IMG/VR virus record: IMGVR_UViG_3300024262_000180
Span: 1-29,460 of that record
Strand: one strand, 5' to 3'
DNA from: a virus
DNA: 29,460 nt
Translations under genes and position numbers: made by a program
Shown: piece by piece, positions 1-5,219 of the stretch
Layout: every line of letters begins with the position of its first letter
Position numbering within the stretch: the stretch's first letter is position 1
Notes under the pieces: generated by a model
The model's database searches: none
The model's input: the letters and a program-made list of their open reading frames with translations, nothing else
What the model was told of the DNA's origin: nothing

Positions 1-720
1 GTCTTGGATGATCTGGAAGATTCGATCGCGTTCCCGGTGCAATGTTTCGTTTGAGAATATAACTTTTTGCGATCGAGAAAAATGATCGTTCTTATCGACA
101 AACTCATACTCAACATCGTATGTTTCTCCCATATGATATTCGACAACCAGTTGATACAAGCTCGCCTGAATGATGTAATCAATCGGGTTGATAAGTTTGA
201 TATTCGCGCAGGTTTTGACGTCCCGGATAACCTTATTCGTGGAATCAAAATCATCAAGTTCAACCTTTACGATCTCCGTATTGAACGGGAAAGGCATAAA
301 CAACACCTTTTTGATCGGCTCCTTGGCGAACATTTCGTTTGCGTTGAACTCCGTGGCCATTTGAGCGATTAAGCGGCCCATACGTTCAGTAAGTTGAACT
401 TTCTCGGCCTCTTTTGCTCTCCGGGCGACAACCTCATACTTGTCATCGAATCCCTTATAACCAAGAGTGACAAGATCATCAAACGCGCGGCCGATGACAA
501 AATAATCCTTATCAAAGGAATCATCACCCGGGCAAGGGGCAAGATCAACGTATCGTTTACAGTAGCAAAACGGGCATCTTGCGAACTCTTTAATCTTGGA
601 GGCTGTAATAAAGCTCGCGTTCTTTTCGGCGTAGGGAAGCTCCTGATTGTCTTCAAAGTATTTTGAAAGCTTGGACCAATCACCGGATTTTCTGGATGAT
701 TCTATAAGTTTAGTTATCAT
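1..720 (-). CDS. PD-(D/E)XK nuclease, RecB/Cas4-like (partial, 3' end cut)
   Basis: Read directly from the minus strand: an open frame from ATG at 720 runs off the left edge (240 codons visible). Residues near 39-51 give the sequence SFITASKIKEFARCPFCYCK, which is the entry helix and CP motif typical of PDDEXK_1 exonucleases. The catalytic core is VELDDFD followed by KVIRDVKT (about residues 155-169), and QASLYQL matches the conserved Q-x3-Y helix after it. It overlaps the stop of the putative annealing protein by 11 bases, so the two are translated together, as expected for a phage recombination pair in which the nuclease makes single strands for the annealing protein. Cysteines (CPFCYC, then CP) could bind metal, but the C-terminal Cys cluster that would show an Fe-S form is outside the window. 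The family is sure; its exact role is inferred. Confidence 0.82.
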   Translation of the reverse strand, partial: MITKLIESSRKSGDWSKLSKYFEDNQELPYAEKNASFITASKIKEFARCPFCYCKRYVDLAPCPGDDSFDKDYFVIGRAFDDLVTLGYKGFDDKYEVVARRAKEAEKVQLTERMGRLIAQMATEFNANEMFAKEPIKKVLFMPFPFNTEIVKVELDDFDSTNKVIRDVKTCANIKLINPIDYIIQASLYQLVVEYHMGETYDVEYEFVDKNDHFSRSQKVIFSNETLHRERDRIFQIIQD

Positions 721-1459
721 TTTTTTGTGGAGTTAAAGATTGCTTTTTGGCTGTTGCGGCGGCTAGGACTTTTTGTTGGAAAGTTGCCGGAAGAGCTTGG
801 GTTTGAGCGATCAAGTTTGGTTTGATCTGCTCATATTGCTCAAGAGATTTGACGCCTTCAATCAGTTTGACAAGAGCTTCCGCCTTTTGGGAATTATTCT
901 TTTTGACAGCCGGGAGCTGATTGCTTTCGGCCTTTAAGCCTTCCATGTCTTGCGTAAACATATCGGAAAGTCCAAGAGCGCTCAAAACAGCATCAACCAA
1001 AGCGCGCTTTTTAGCGATCTTGATGGCGTTGTTCTCATTCCCAAACTTCTCCTTTACGTTGCACGCGCCTTTACCAAACCCGACGATCTGGCCGTTTTGG
1101 TTTAAGATGTGAGCTTCATAACAGAATAAGCCGCCGATCTCCCCGGCCATAGTCCAAGTCTCATCATCGCGAACGTATTGCGCGCGTAACTGAAACAATG
1201 ACAAGAGCTTTTCGGCTCCGGGTTTAAGCAAGGAAGGCTTGCTTTTAAATTTGGCGCCGCTTTTATTCGTCATCTCAATCCCGCCGTAATCAACGTCAAG
1301 TTGAAAGGATGTTGCGACGTACTTTCGGAGAACATCACGCATCTCGGCTTCACGCGCGACGTTTTGCTTCAAAGCATCAACAGAAATGCTTAAAAGCGCG
1401 CCCTCGACAATCTCGGGCTTTGGCTTAACCTCCTTTGGAGGGATTTTAGTGTCATTCAT
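710..1459 (-). CDS. Putative single-strand annealing recombinase (Rad52/RecT-like role)
   Basis: A 249-residue protein. The recognisable core is SLLKPGAEKLLSLFQL, then a beta region, GFGKGACNVKEKFG, and a helix NNAIKIAKKRALVDAVLSAL ending LSDMFTQD. That combination belongs to a phage family found next to Cas4/RecB-like nucleases; its AIKIAKKRALVDAV helix resembles the one in Rad52-type annealing proteins. The C-terminal 70 residues are low in complexity and rich in K and Q. I chose ATG at 1459 (MNDTKIPP) over an upstream in-frame ATG at 1501 because a TTTAACC element precedes it by 8 bases and because the longer form would be encoded by the -10 box of the promoter. The assignment as an annealing protein rests on motif memory and on the neighbouring nuclease; a plain conserved hypothetical is the alternative. 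Confidence 0.6.
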   Translation of the reverse strand: MNDTKIPPKEVKPKPEIVEGALLSISVDALKQNVAREAEMRDVLRKYVATSFQLDVDYGGIEMTNKSGAKFKSKPSLLKPGAEKLLSLFQLRAQYVRDDETWTMAGEIGGLFCYEAHILNQNGQIVGFGKGACNVKEKFGNENNAIKIAKKRALVDAVLSALGLSDMFTQDMEGLKAESNQLPAVKKNNSQKAEALVKLIEGVKSLEQYEQIKPNLIAQTQALPATFQQKVLAAATAKKQSLTPQKNDN

Positions 1460-1467
1460 ATTTAGTG

Positions 1468-1471
1468 GGTT
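1468..1471 (-). promoter_or_regulatory. AACC start element of the recombinase gene
   Basis: TTTAACC with an 8-base spacer (CACTAAAT) to ATG at 1459. It supports the shorter start over ATG 1501. Confidence 0.5.
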
Positions 1472-1490
1472 AAAGAATGATGACAAAATA

Positions 1491-1519
1491 ATTATAATCA
1501 AAGTTCGGTCTAAAGTAAA
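1491..1519 (-). promoter_or_regulatory. sigma70-type promoter for the recombinase-nuclease pair
   Basis: On the minus strand TTTACT (1519-1514), 17 bases, then a perfect TATAAT (1496-1491). It lies in the gap between the LexA-type gene and the recombinase start at 1459, giving a leader of roughly 25 bases. Confidence 0.55.
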
Positions 1520-1532
1520 GGCTTTTTTGCCT
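1519..1532 (-). terminator. Short hairpin, possible weak terminator
   Basis: AGGC (1532-1529), a loop of six A, GCCT (1522-1519), then TTACTTT on the minus strand, directly after the stop of the LexA-type gene. The stem is only 4-6 bp, so termination would be leaky at best. Confidence 0.3.
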
Positions 1533-1763
1533 CTAAAAAAGGACGCGGATTCCGCGGTGCTTCTCCTTATTTATAATAATATACCCCTTCCGCGCAAGAG
1601 TTTGTACACGCTCCCAAGCGGCCGTTTTGCGGATGCCAAAGTTCGCCGCGATCTCCGGAAGGTTGGGGGGGTAGCCGTTCTCGTTTAACGATTCCGATAT
1701 AAAGGAAAGCGTCTGGAGCTGTTTAAATGTCAGGGGTAGGCGTACAAGGTTTTTTCTCGGCAT
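1533..1763 (-). CDS. Free-standing LexA-type winged-helix DNA-binding protein
   Basis: 76 residues that match only the N-terminal DNA-binding domain of LexA: LTFKQLQTLSFISESLNENG, YPPNLPEIAANFG as helix 2, AAWERVQTLARKGYIIINKE as recognition helix and wing start, and HRGIRVLF as the last wing strand. There is no Ser/Lys peptidase domain, so it cannot self-cleave as LexA does. It sits between the small accessory genes and the promoter at 1491-1519, so control of the recombinase unit or of the accessory promoter is a reasonable inference. An AAAACC element ends 5 bases before ATG at 1763. The fold is well supported; the target is unknown. Confidence 0.75.
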   Translation of the reverse strand: MPRKNLVRLPLTFKQLQTLSFISESLNENGYPPNLPEIAANFGIRKTAAWERVQTLARKGYIIINKEKHRGIRVLF

Positions 1764-1765
1764 GT

Positions 1766-1819
1766 TTAGGTTTTTTTAATATTACGAATTAAACGATGAT
1801 ACAAAGCAGTCTTACTCAT
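1766..1819 (-). CDS. 17-residue peptide ORF, likely recombination remnant
   Basis: ATG at 1819 gives MSKTALYHRLIRNIKKT. A TAACC element precedes the ATG by 9 bases, so it could be translated. Its first five residues and the DNA around its start (1805-1823) are identical to the start of the gene at 2140, while its LYHRLI part (DNA 1787-1808) is 21/22 identical to the 3' end of the gene at 2613-2771. It therefore looks like the scar of a deletion that joined one gene's start to another's tail. Real expression is uncertain. Confidence 0.35.
   Translation of the reverse strand: MSKTALYHRLIRNIKKT
1787..1808. repeat. Dispersed repeat of the small-gene region, copy 1
   Basis: 21 of 22 bases match copy 3 at 2631-2652, and 17 bases (1782-1798) match copy 2 exactly. 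It encodes the LYHRLI part of the 17-residue ORF. Confidence 0.7.
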
Positions 1820-1855
1820 TGTTAGTTTGGTTAGTTAATAAAGGAATCAAAGGAA

Positions 1856-2140
1856 CTATAAACAATCTTCACAAGTATTGTGCATTTTTATTGGCCTCAG
1901 CTTTCCACAACAATCACATTTGCCTGACTCGCCTGACTCAATTTTCTTTTTAGTGAAATTTAACATGTCAGTAGCGCCAGTTTGACAACCGTCTTTCCAC
2001 GCCTTCTTCCTCTCCTTCTTTAGGAGGGATTCTATGAAGCTGATTAAGCGCTCCCTATCTTTTGCGTTTACTTCTGCGCAGAGCTTAAAGGAGCCGTACA
2101 ACTCATCAAATTCTTCTCTCCAGTTAGCAGTCTTACTCAT
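1856..2140 (-). CDS. Small protein with C-terminal zinc ribbon
   Basis: 94 residues, unrecognised. Residues 1-60 are charged and helical (ANWREEFDELYGSFKLCAEV, RLISFIESLLKKERKKAW). The C-terminus carries CDCCGKLRPIKMHNTCEDC, with two Cys pairs suited to bind one zinc ion, in the style of small phage proteins that bind nucleic acid or host proteins. TTAACC lies 9 bases before ATG at 2140, and the TAA of that element is also the stop of the preceding gene. It belongs to the row of tiny accessory genes transcribed from about 3285. Function unknown. Confidence 0.7.
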   Translation of the reverse strand: MSKTANWREEFDELYGSFKLCAEVNAKDRERLISFIESLLKKERKKAWKDGCQTGATDMLNFTKKKIESGESGKCDCCGKLRPIKMHNTCEDCL

Positions 2141-2151
2141 TGTTTAGGGGG

Positions 2152-2307
2152 TTAAGGAATTAAAACCAAAATCGCCGCTATCAAGGCTATTAGACTGGCA
2201 ATATAATCAAAGCTATCAGATTCTGTAATTTTAATGTCCTCCTTTACTCGCCAAGCTACATAAAAACATAAACCGACTGACAATATTGATAAAGCTATAT
2301 CTCTCAT
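2152..2307 (-). CDS. 51-residue protein with two membrane segments
   Basis: A short frame from ATG at 2307 to TAA at 2152. Residues 3-19 (DIALSILSVGLCFYVAW) and 35-51 (YIASLIALIAAILVLIP) are two hydrophobic helices joined by a charged loop (RVKEDIKITESDS), so a small membrane hairpin protein is likely. GTAACC precedes the ATG by 10 bases, and its stop overlaps the start signal of the next gene. Holin, antiholin or a superinfection-exclusion protein are all possible; its place among accessory genes rather than in the lysis cassette speaks against a holin. Confidence 0.6.
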   Translation of the reverse strand: MRDIALSILSVGLCFYVAWRVKEDIKITESDSFDYIASLIALIAAILVLIP

Positions 2308-2319
2308 CTTTTTTTTAGG

Positions 2320-2336
2320 TTACGAATTAAACGATG
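2320..2336. repeat. Dispersed repeat, copy 2 (decayed)
   Basis: TTACGAATTAAACGATG on the plus strand, identical to 1782-1798. In the minus frame it reads SKPHRLIRNLKKR without a start codon, so it is a broken copy of the sequence in the 17-residue ORF. Confidence 0.65.
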
Positions 2337-2348
2337 GGGCTTACTTGT

Positions 2349-2609
2349 TTAATTCCCTTTTAATTTTTCATACATCCAAATTGCTCCATGAATGTACGAA
2401 TTATCAATTTTTTTTAAAAGCTCCTTATCTTTAAACAAATTTGCATAAAGAAATTTCTTTTCCATTGGGTCATAAGCTATAATCATGCCACCCTCCAGAC
2501 ATGAGCCACAATGATATAATCCATTATTATAAAGATTTGAATATTTATGCCCACATTTGTGACATTTTATTGAGCATATACGTTTTTTTGATGAAGTTTC
2601 TGCTGACAT
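2349..2609 (-). CDS. Small zinc-ribbon protein
   Basis: 86 residues, unrecognised. Cysteines CSIKCHKCGHKY (about residues 12-23) and YHCGSC (32-37) form a CxxC...CxxC zinc ribbon near the N-terminus; the rest is a short helical domain ending KLKGN. TTAACA lies 9 bases before ATG at 2609. The third of several Cys-rich small proteins in this stretch. A nucleic-acid or host-factor binding role is typical of such phage proteins but is not shown here. Confidence 0.65.
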   Translation of the reverse strand: MSAETSSKKRICSIKCHKCGHKYSNLYNNGLYHCGSCLEGGMIIAYDPMEKKFLYANLFKDKELLKKIDNSYIHGAIWMYEKLKGN

Positions 2610-2612
2610 ATT

Positions 2613-2771
2613 TTACTTTGTTAAAGATTTAATTAAACGATGGTACAAAGCACAGCACTCGTAGATCTTCTTTTCACCCACTACTTCTCCTAGAGTGCAA
2701 CCAACGTAGTCACACTCTTTTCTTTTAGGGCAGACGTTCTTGTCGTATGGGATGCGTTCTTTAGGTTTCAT
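2613..2771 (-). CDS. 52-residue Cys-rich protein
   Basis: Read from ATG at 2771 to TAA at 2613. Cysteines at residues 14, 20, 25, 39 and 40 (VCPKRKEC, VGC, YECC) suggest a metal-binding fold. The start overlaps the end of the 63-residue gene by 11 bases, so translation is probably coupled, which fits the lack of a TAACC element. Its C-terminal ALYHRLIK is echoed in the 17-residue ORF at 1766-1819 and in a decayed copy at 2304-2345. Function unknown. Confidence 0.6.
   Translation of the reverse strand: MKPKERIPYDKNVCPKRKECDYVGCTLGEVVGEKKIYECCALYHRLIKSLTK
2631..2652. repeat. Dispersed repeat, copy 3
   Basis: Encodes ALYHRLI at the end of the 52-residue Cys-rich protein; differs from copy 1 at a single base. 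Confidence 0.7.
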
Positions 2772-2952
2772 CTTCTGATGGGGTTAGTTCCTTGTGAATT
2801 GTGAAAGTATTGTCCGGGTCTGTTTCTGACAATCTCTGGAGCTTATAAAGCTCGCGTTCAATATCATTGGCCAAATAATTCTCTTCCATATTATTCGCCG
2901 GGCGGAACTTGATGATGTAAAGATAGTTTTGGAATTTAGGTTTTTTCGTCAT
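2761..2952 (-). CDS. 63-residue hypothetical protein
   Basis: Begins MTKKPKFQNYLYIIKFRP and ends in an acidic tail (LTPSEDET); it contains no Cys cluster or membrane segment. A longer in-frame start at 2994 exists, but the element ATAACC ends 8 bases before ATG at 2952, and the longer form would overlap the zinc-binding gene, whose stop is at 2955. Unrecognised; expressed with its neighbours from the promoter near 3290. Confidence 0.6.
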   Translation of the reverse strand: MTKKPKFQNYLYIIKFRPANNMEENYLANDIERELYKLQRLSETDPDNTFTIHKELTPSEDET

Positions 2953-2954
2953 GT

Positions 2955-3104
2955 TTAAAGGGTTATTGGATTTATGTAATCGCAATTTTCGCATATTTCC
3001 ATCTTCTCATAAATCTCATCGCGGACATAACCGCCATCGATTCCGGCCGGGATGACACATACGTCATCGATATAAAGTTCCGAGTTACATTGTGGACAGT
3101 TCAT
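2955..3104 (-). CDS. 49-residue zinc-binding protein
   Basis: ATG at 3104, TAA at 2955. Two classic CxxC knuckles, CPQC at residues 3-6 and CENC at 38-41, separated by a beta-like stretch (ELYIDDVCVIPAGIDGGY), give a four-Cys zinc site. It overlaps the end of the upstream membrane protein gene by 20 bases, so coupled translation is likely and no TAACC element is present. It resembles the zinc-ribbon parts of many small phage proteins; no function can be named. Confidence 0.65.
   Translation of the reverse strand: MNCPQCNSELYIDDVCVIPAGIDGGYVRDEIYEKMEICENCDYINPITL
2961..2964 (-). promoter_or_regulatory. AACC start element of the 63-residue gene
   Basis: ATAACC with an 8-base spacer (CTTTAAAC) to ATG at 2952. 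It supports the shorter start over ATG 2994. Confidence 0.45.
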
Positions 3105-3264
3105 GACAGGCTTGTTTAAGTTGATAATTTTCTACTCGCAAGTCGAGGTTCCAACCGATCACGGCGCCGAGCATCGCGGCCAATAGGAACAAAGCCAATA
3201 TTGCTTTGAGGTTAGACTTCTTCCGGTAAGAGGGTTGGAAGTTGTCGGAATAGTATCTGAACAT
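3085..3264 (-). CDS. 59-residue single-pass membrane protein
   Basis: First gene after the promoter at 3289-3317. ATG at 3264 is preceded by TTTAACCCTCC, 9 bases away. The N-terminus is positively charged (SYRKKSNLK), followed by one long hydrophobic helix (residues 20-40, AILALFLLAAMLGAVIGWNL), then a short soluble tail. The positive-inside rule suggests a cytoplasmic N-terminus. As first gene of an accessory operon it might act at the membrane early in infection, but nothing in the sequence proves this. Confidence 0.6.
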   Translation of the reverse strand: MFRYYSDNFQPSYRKKSNLKAILALFLLAAMLGAVIGWNLDLRVENYQLKQACHELSTM

Positions 3265-3288
3265 AAAAAGGAGGGTTAAATTGACCCT

Positions 3289-3317
3289 ATTGTATATCCT
3301 CCCCGAACTTTATGCAA
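3289..3317 (-). promoter_or_regulatory. sigma70-type promoter of the accessory/early operon
   Basis: Minus strand TTGCAT (3317-3312), exactly 17 bases, TACAAT (3294-3289). The predicted start is near 3282, giving a leader of roughly 20 bases to ATG at 3264. It lies directly downstream of the terminator at 3371-3422, so it opens a new transcription unit. The -35 box overlaps tandem TAAAGT repeats. Confidence 0.65.
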
Positions 3318-3348
3318 TACTTTATCCCTAACTTTACCCTTGACTCTC
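3301..3348 (-). repeat. 12-bp tandem repeats over the accessory promoter
   Basis: On the minus strand, TAAAGTTAGGGA (3336-3325), TAAAGTATTGCA (3324-3313) and TAAAGTTCGGGG (3312-3301) stand head to tail, preceded by a degenerate unit GAGAGTCAAGGG (3348-3337). The regular spacing near one helical turn and overlap with the -35 box suggest binding sites for a regulator. Confidence 0.5.
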
Positions 3349-3370
3349 TTGATATAATGTTTGAATAAAC

Positions 3371-3422
3371 AAAAAAGCCGCTCAAGATCAAACCTGCGAA
3401 CAGGGAACCTCACTTGAGCGGC
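3371..3422 (-). terminator. Strong intrinsic terminator of the late operon
   Basis: Minus strand GCCGCTCAAG (3422-3413) pairs perfectly with CTTGAGCGGC (3386-3377), followed by six T (3376-3371). The 26-base loop holds a nested hairpin, CCTG-TTCG-CAGG. It begins 17 bases after the holin stop and ends the head-tail-lysis transcription unit. Confidence 0.85.
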
Positions 3423-3438
3423 CTTTCTTATGCTCGAC

Positions 3439-3708
3439 CTATTTCTTGGCGGTTGTCTTTAAAAGGTATTCATAAATCAAAACAGCCACGGCCATCGAGT
3501 CTAATGCGAAAGAAATGGCGCTTTGCTTTACTTCTGCGGGGAGGAACTGGTCAAATGCGGTATATGCCACCCCCAACACGATCACGCCGCTTAAAAGGGC
3601 ATGTTTTGGGGCAATTCCGAATTTTTTGGCGACTATTGCAAGGCCGTTGACGAACGCTGTCGCCACAATAACCATTGGAGCCGCTATCAATAATGCTTCT
3701 GGTGTCAT
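3439..3708 (-). CDS. Putative holin, three membrane segments
   Basis: 89 residues with three hydrophobic segments at about 5-26 (LLIAAPMVIVATAFVNGLAIV), 38-55 (LLSGVIVLGVAYTAFDQF) and 66-82, and a basic end (LLKTTAKK): the class I holin layout. It is the last gene before the terminator and lies in a cluster with an amidase and an XhlA-like protein. GTAACC stands 10 bases before ATG at 3708. Holins open the inner membrane to release the endolysin; the family cannot be named from sequence alone. A short overlap with the upstream gene (3705-3708) supports one operon. Confidence 0.6.
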   Translation of the reverse strand: MTPEALLIAAPMVIVATAFVNGLAIVAKKFGIAPKHALLSGVIVLGVAYTAFDQFLPAEVKQSAISFALDSMAVAVLIYEYLLKTTAKK

Positions 3709-4016
3709 TTTTTAAGGAGGTTACGGATTTTAAAATAAGATTTCACGCCTTGGATAAGGCTGTGGACTGGCTTGCTCGGGTGCAAAATAACTAACTTCCG
3801 TGCCTCATGCGCTGATACAAGGTCGAAATTTTCGGCTTTGATTTTAGAGTTCTCGCGTTGTATTCGTTTGCATCGCTCGATTGCCGCGTCCCTTTCCTTT
3901 TCAACGCGAACAAGAGCTTTTTTGTACGTCTCGAGGCCGGCGATGGGGTCATAAAAAACAATCCCAACCACCTTCCCACGATCGTCTTTTACGACATACC
4001 GAGTCTCTTTTTCCAT
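3705..4016 (-). CDS. Small coiled-coil protein in lysis cassette
   Basis: 103 residues. The N-terminus (RYVVKDDRGKVVGIVFYDP) looks like two beta strands; residues about 35-70 (LVRVEKERDAAIERCKRIQR, IKAENFDLVSAHEARK) form a coiled coil; the C-terminus is basic. No membrane segment. CTAACA stands 8 bases before ATG at 4016. It overlaps both neighbours slightly, so it is part of the lysis operon. A spanin-like role is not supported because there is no signal or lipobox. Unrecognised. Confidence 0.6.
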   Translation of the reverse strand: MEKETRYVVKDDRGKVVGIVFYDPIAGLETYKKALVRVEKERDAAIERCKRIQRENSKIKAENFDLVSAHEARKLVILHPSKPVHSLIQGVKSYFKIRNLLKK

Positions 4017-4354
4017 TTTGGAATTGTTAGTGAATAATCATAATAAAACACTTCTGTATAAGTATACCCTCCATAAACGATTGCCCAAACCTCAAACGGG
4101 AATGGCGTATCGCTCCGGAGTTGAGTCAGCTTATGCGCGACAATGGCTTCCGTAAAAAGCCGAGTCCATATCGGCCGCATCTTGCCGTAACACATCGGAA
4201 CAGTCTTATCGCCCTGCTTTGCGTCGAATTTCGGAGCATAAACCCCATAAACCTCTCTCATTATATCGCGCTTATAAATACGCTTCCCGGCTCTCTTTAG
4301 CTTCAAAAAGACTTGCGCGTATGCTTCTAGTTTTAAGTTGCGTTTTTTAAACAT
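3989..4354 (-). CDS. Hypothetical basic protein
   Basis: 121 residues, start MFKKRNLKLEAYAQ. The reading frame is open further upstream (to 4435), but that would overlap most of the amidase C-terminus; ATG at 4354 follows the amidase stop directly (TAATATG), the usual arrangement here. The N-terminal half is basic and helical (LKRAGKRIYKRDIMREVYG), the C-terminal half aromatic (WAIVYGGYTYTEVFYYDYSL). No known domain recognised; a helix-turn-helix-like fold is possible but weak. It overlaps the next gene by 28 bases. Confidence 0.6.
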   Translation of the reverse strand: MFKKRNLKLEAYAQVFLKLKRAGKRIYKRDIMREVYGVYAPKFDAKQGDKTVPMCYGKMRPIWTRLFTEAIVAHKLTQLRSDTPFPFEVWAIVYGGYTYTEVFYYDYSLTIPKWKKRLGMS

Positions 4355-4355
4355 A

Positions 4356-4931
4356 TTATTTTCTGGCCCACTCGAGGATTTTTTTGGTCGCCCTGTATAG
4401 CACAACCAGAAACGGTCCCCAAAGTATAGGCTCATAAGGTTTTTTTGACGTTGTAATTATACCATGCTTTCGCGCCCAAATCTCGGCGTGGCGCACTTCA
4501 AGATAACCATAAACATCCGGGCCGATCAACTTCCCGGGGCAAGTCTTATAAGAAACAAGCGAATGAGTGTAAATCTGATCTCTTGAAAGTCCATACTTCT
4601 CCATTTTTGCATATAGCAGGTCCCATAATGACATGACTTGTTCGTCTGTTGGCTCCTCAACGTCAAAATTCCCATCAAGGGCAATCGATAAGAAGTTCCC
4701 ATCGTTTAAGTTTGTCCTCCAAAACGGCTTTGAGGAATCAACCACATATTGCGCGGCTGTGGATTGACCGTCCTTCCGGAAAGTGTGAACCTCACCGTCT
4801 GCGGCGATCTCCATGTTATAGCCACCACCGCCCCATCCCTTCTCGGCATGATAAGCGTCTGTTGCGGGCCATTGCCGCGGATTCTTTTGCCACGAAACGG
4901 CCGTATGATGTACAAAAATTCCCTTAATCAT
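4356..4931 (-). CDS. Endolysin: N-acetylmuramoyl-L-alanine amidase (Amidase_2/PGRP)
   Basis: 191 residues. Zinc ligands fit the family: VHHTAV (His 8 or 9), THSLVSYKTCPG (His 123, Cys 131), with the Tyr of GGGGYNMEI (38) nearby. It cuts the bond between N-acetylmuramate and L-alanine in peptidoglycan. The catalytic domain fills residues 1-145. The remaining tail holds a hydrophobic stretch with basic ends (ILWGPFLVVLYRATKKIL, 169-186) rather than a cell-wall-binding repeat, so contact with the inner membrane is possible. The start overlaps the XhlA-like gene stop by ATGA, showing coupled translation; there is no TAACC element. Confidence 0.9.
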   Translation of the reverse strand: MIKGIFVHHTAVSWQKNPRQWPATDAYHAEKGWGGGGYNMEIAADGEVHTFRKDGQSTAAQYVVDSSKPFWRTNLNDGNFLSIALDGNFDVEEPTDEQVMSLWDLLYAKMEKYGLSRDQIYTHSLVSYKTCPGKLIGPDVYGYLEVRHAEIWARKHGIITTSKKPYEPILWGPFLVVLYRATKKILEWARK

Positions 4932-5206
4932 AGATAAGTATTTATCAGTAGTCCGGCGACCATCATTACGGCTCCAACCGCTCCACTTAAACCAAGATAA
5001 ACTCCAACAGCTCTATTCCGGAACTCCGTGTTTTTAGCGGTTTGGCCGTTTAATTGCACCAGCCGATCTTTTACAGCCTGATGGTCTTCCTTATTATGCT
5101 CGATGAACATATCAATCTTATCATCAATCCGAGCAAATTTCGCCTTCAATAAACGATCTAATCCCTCCAGCTTTTCTAGCAATGCGACTTGATCTGTTTT
5201 AAGCAT
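4928..5206 (-). CDS. XhlA-like holin accessory protein
   Basis: 92 residues: a coiled coil over residues 1-60 (VALLEKLEGLDRLLKAKFAR, EDHQAVKDRLVQLNGQ) followed by one C-terminal membrane segment (VYLGLSGAVGAVMMVAGLLI). This is the architecture of the haemolysin XhlA family, which sits next to holins and amidases in Gram-positive phages. It is the first lysis gene and is coupled to the amidase through a 4-base overlap. An alternative is a single-pass pinholin-type protein. Confidence 0.65.
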   Translation of the reverse strand: MLKTDQVALLEKLEGLDRLLKAKFARIDDKIDMFIEHNKEDHQAVKDRLVQLNGQTAKNTEFRNRAVGVYLGLSGAVGAVMMVAGLLINTYL

Positions 5207-5219
5207 AATGTTTTTAATT

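Noticed and set aside
1-720. The visible nuclease as a CRISPR Cas4
   Set aside because: No cas1, cas2 or array nearby; it is coupled to a putative annealing protein, which fits a phage recombination nuclease. The Cys cluster that would define Cas4 lies outside the window.
1386-1688. Plus-strand open frame of about 100 codons, and similar plus-strand frames all over the window
   Set aside because: They lie opposite well supported minus-strand genes, have no recognisable domains or start signals, and use codon patterns expected of shadows. No plus-strand gene is supported anywhere.
1782-2652. The three dispersed repeats as a CRISPR array
   Set aside because: Only three copies, unequal spacing of roughly 540 and 310 bases, imperfect and within coding frames; no cas genes. 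They are duplicated gene ends.
3340-3358. Plus-strand TTGACT and TATAAT close together, as a rightward promoter
   Set aside because: The spacer is only 7 bases, far from the needed 16-18, and the only thing downstream is the terminator and the opposite strand of the holin gene.
3714-3720. AAGGAGG on the plus strand, a perfect Shine-Dalgarno sequence
   Set aside because: No plus-strand start codon or coding frame follows. On the minus strand it is part of the GTAACCTCC leader of the holin gene.
4447-4462. TATAAT on the minus strand inside the amidase gene
   Set aside because: It lies within clear coding sequence, has no convincing -35 box, and the genes after it are already covered by the late operon.
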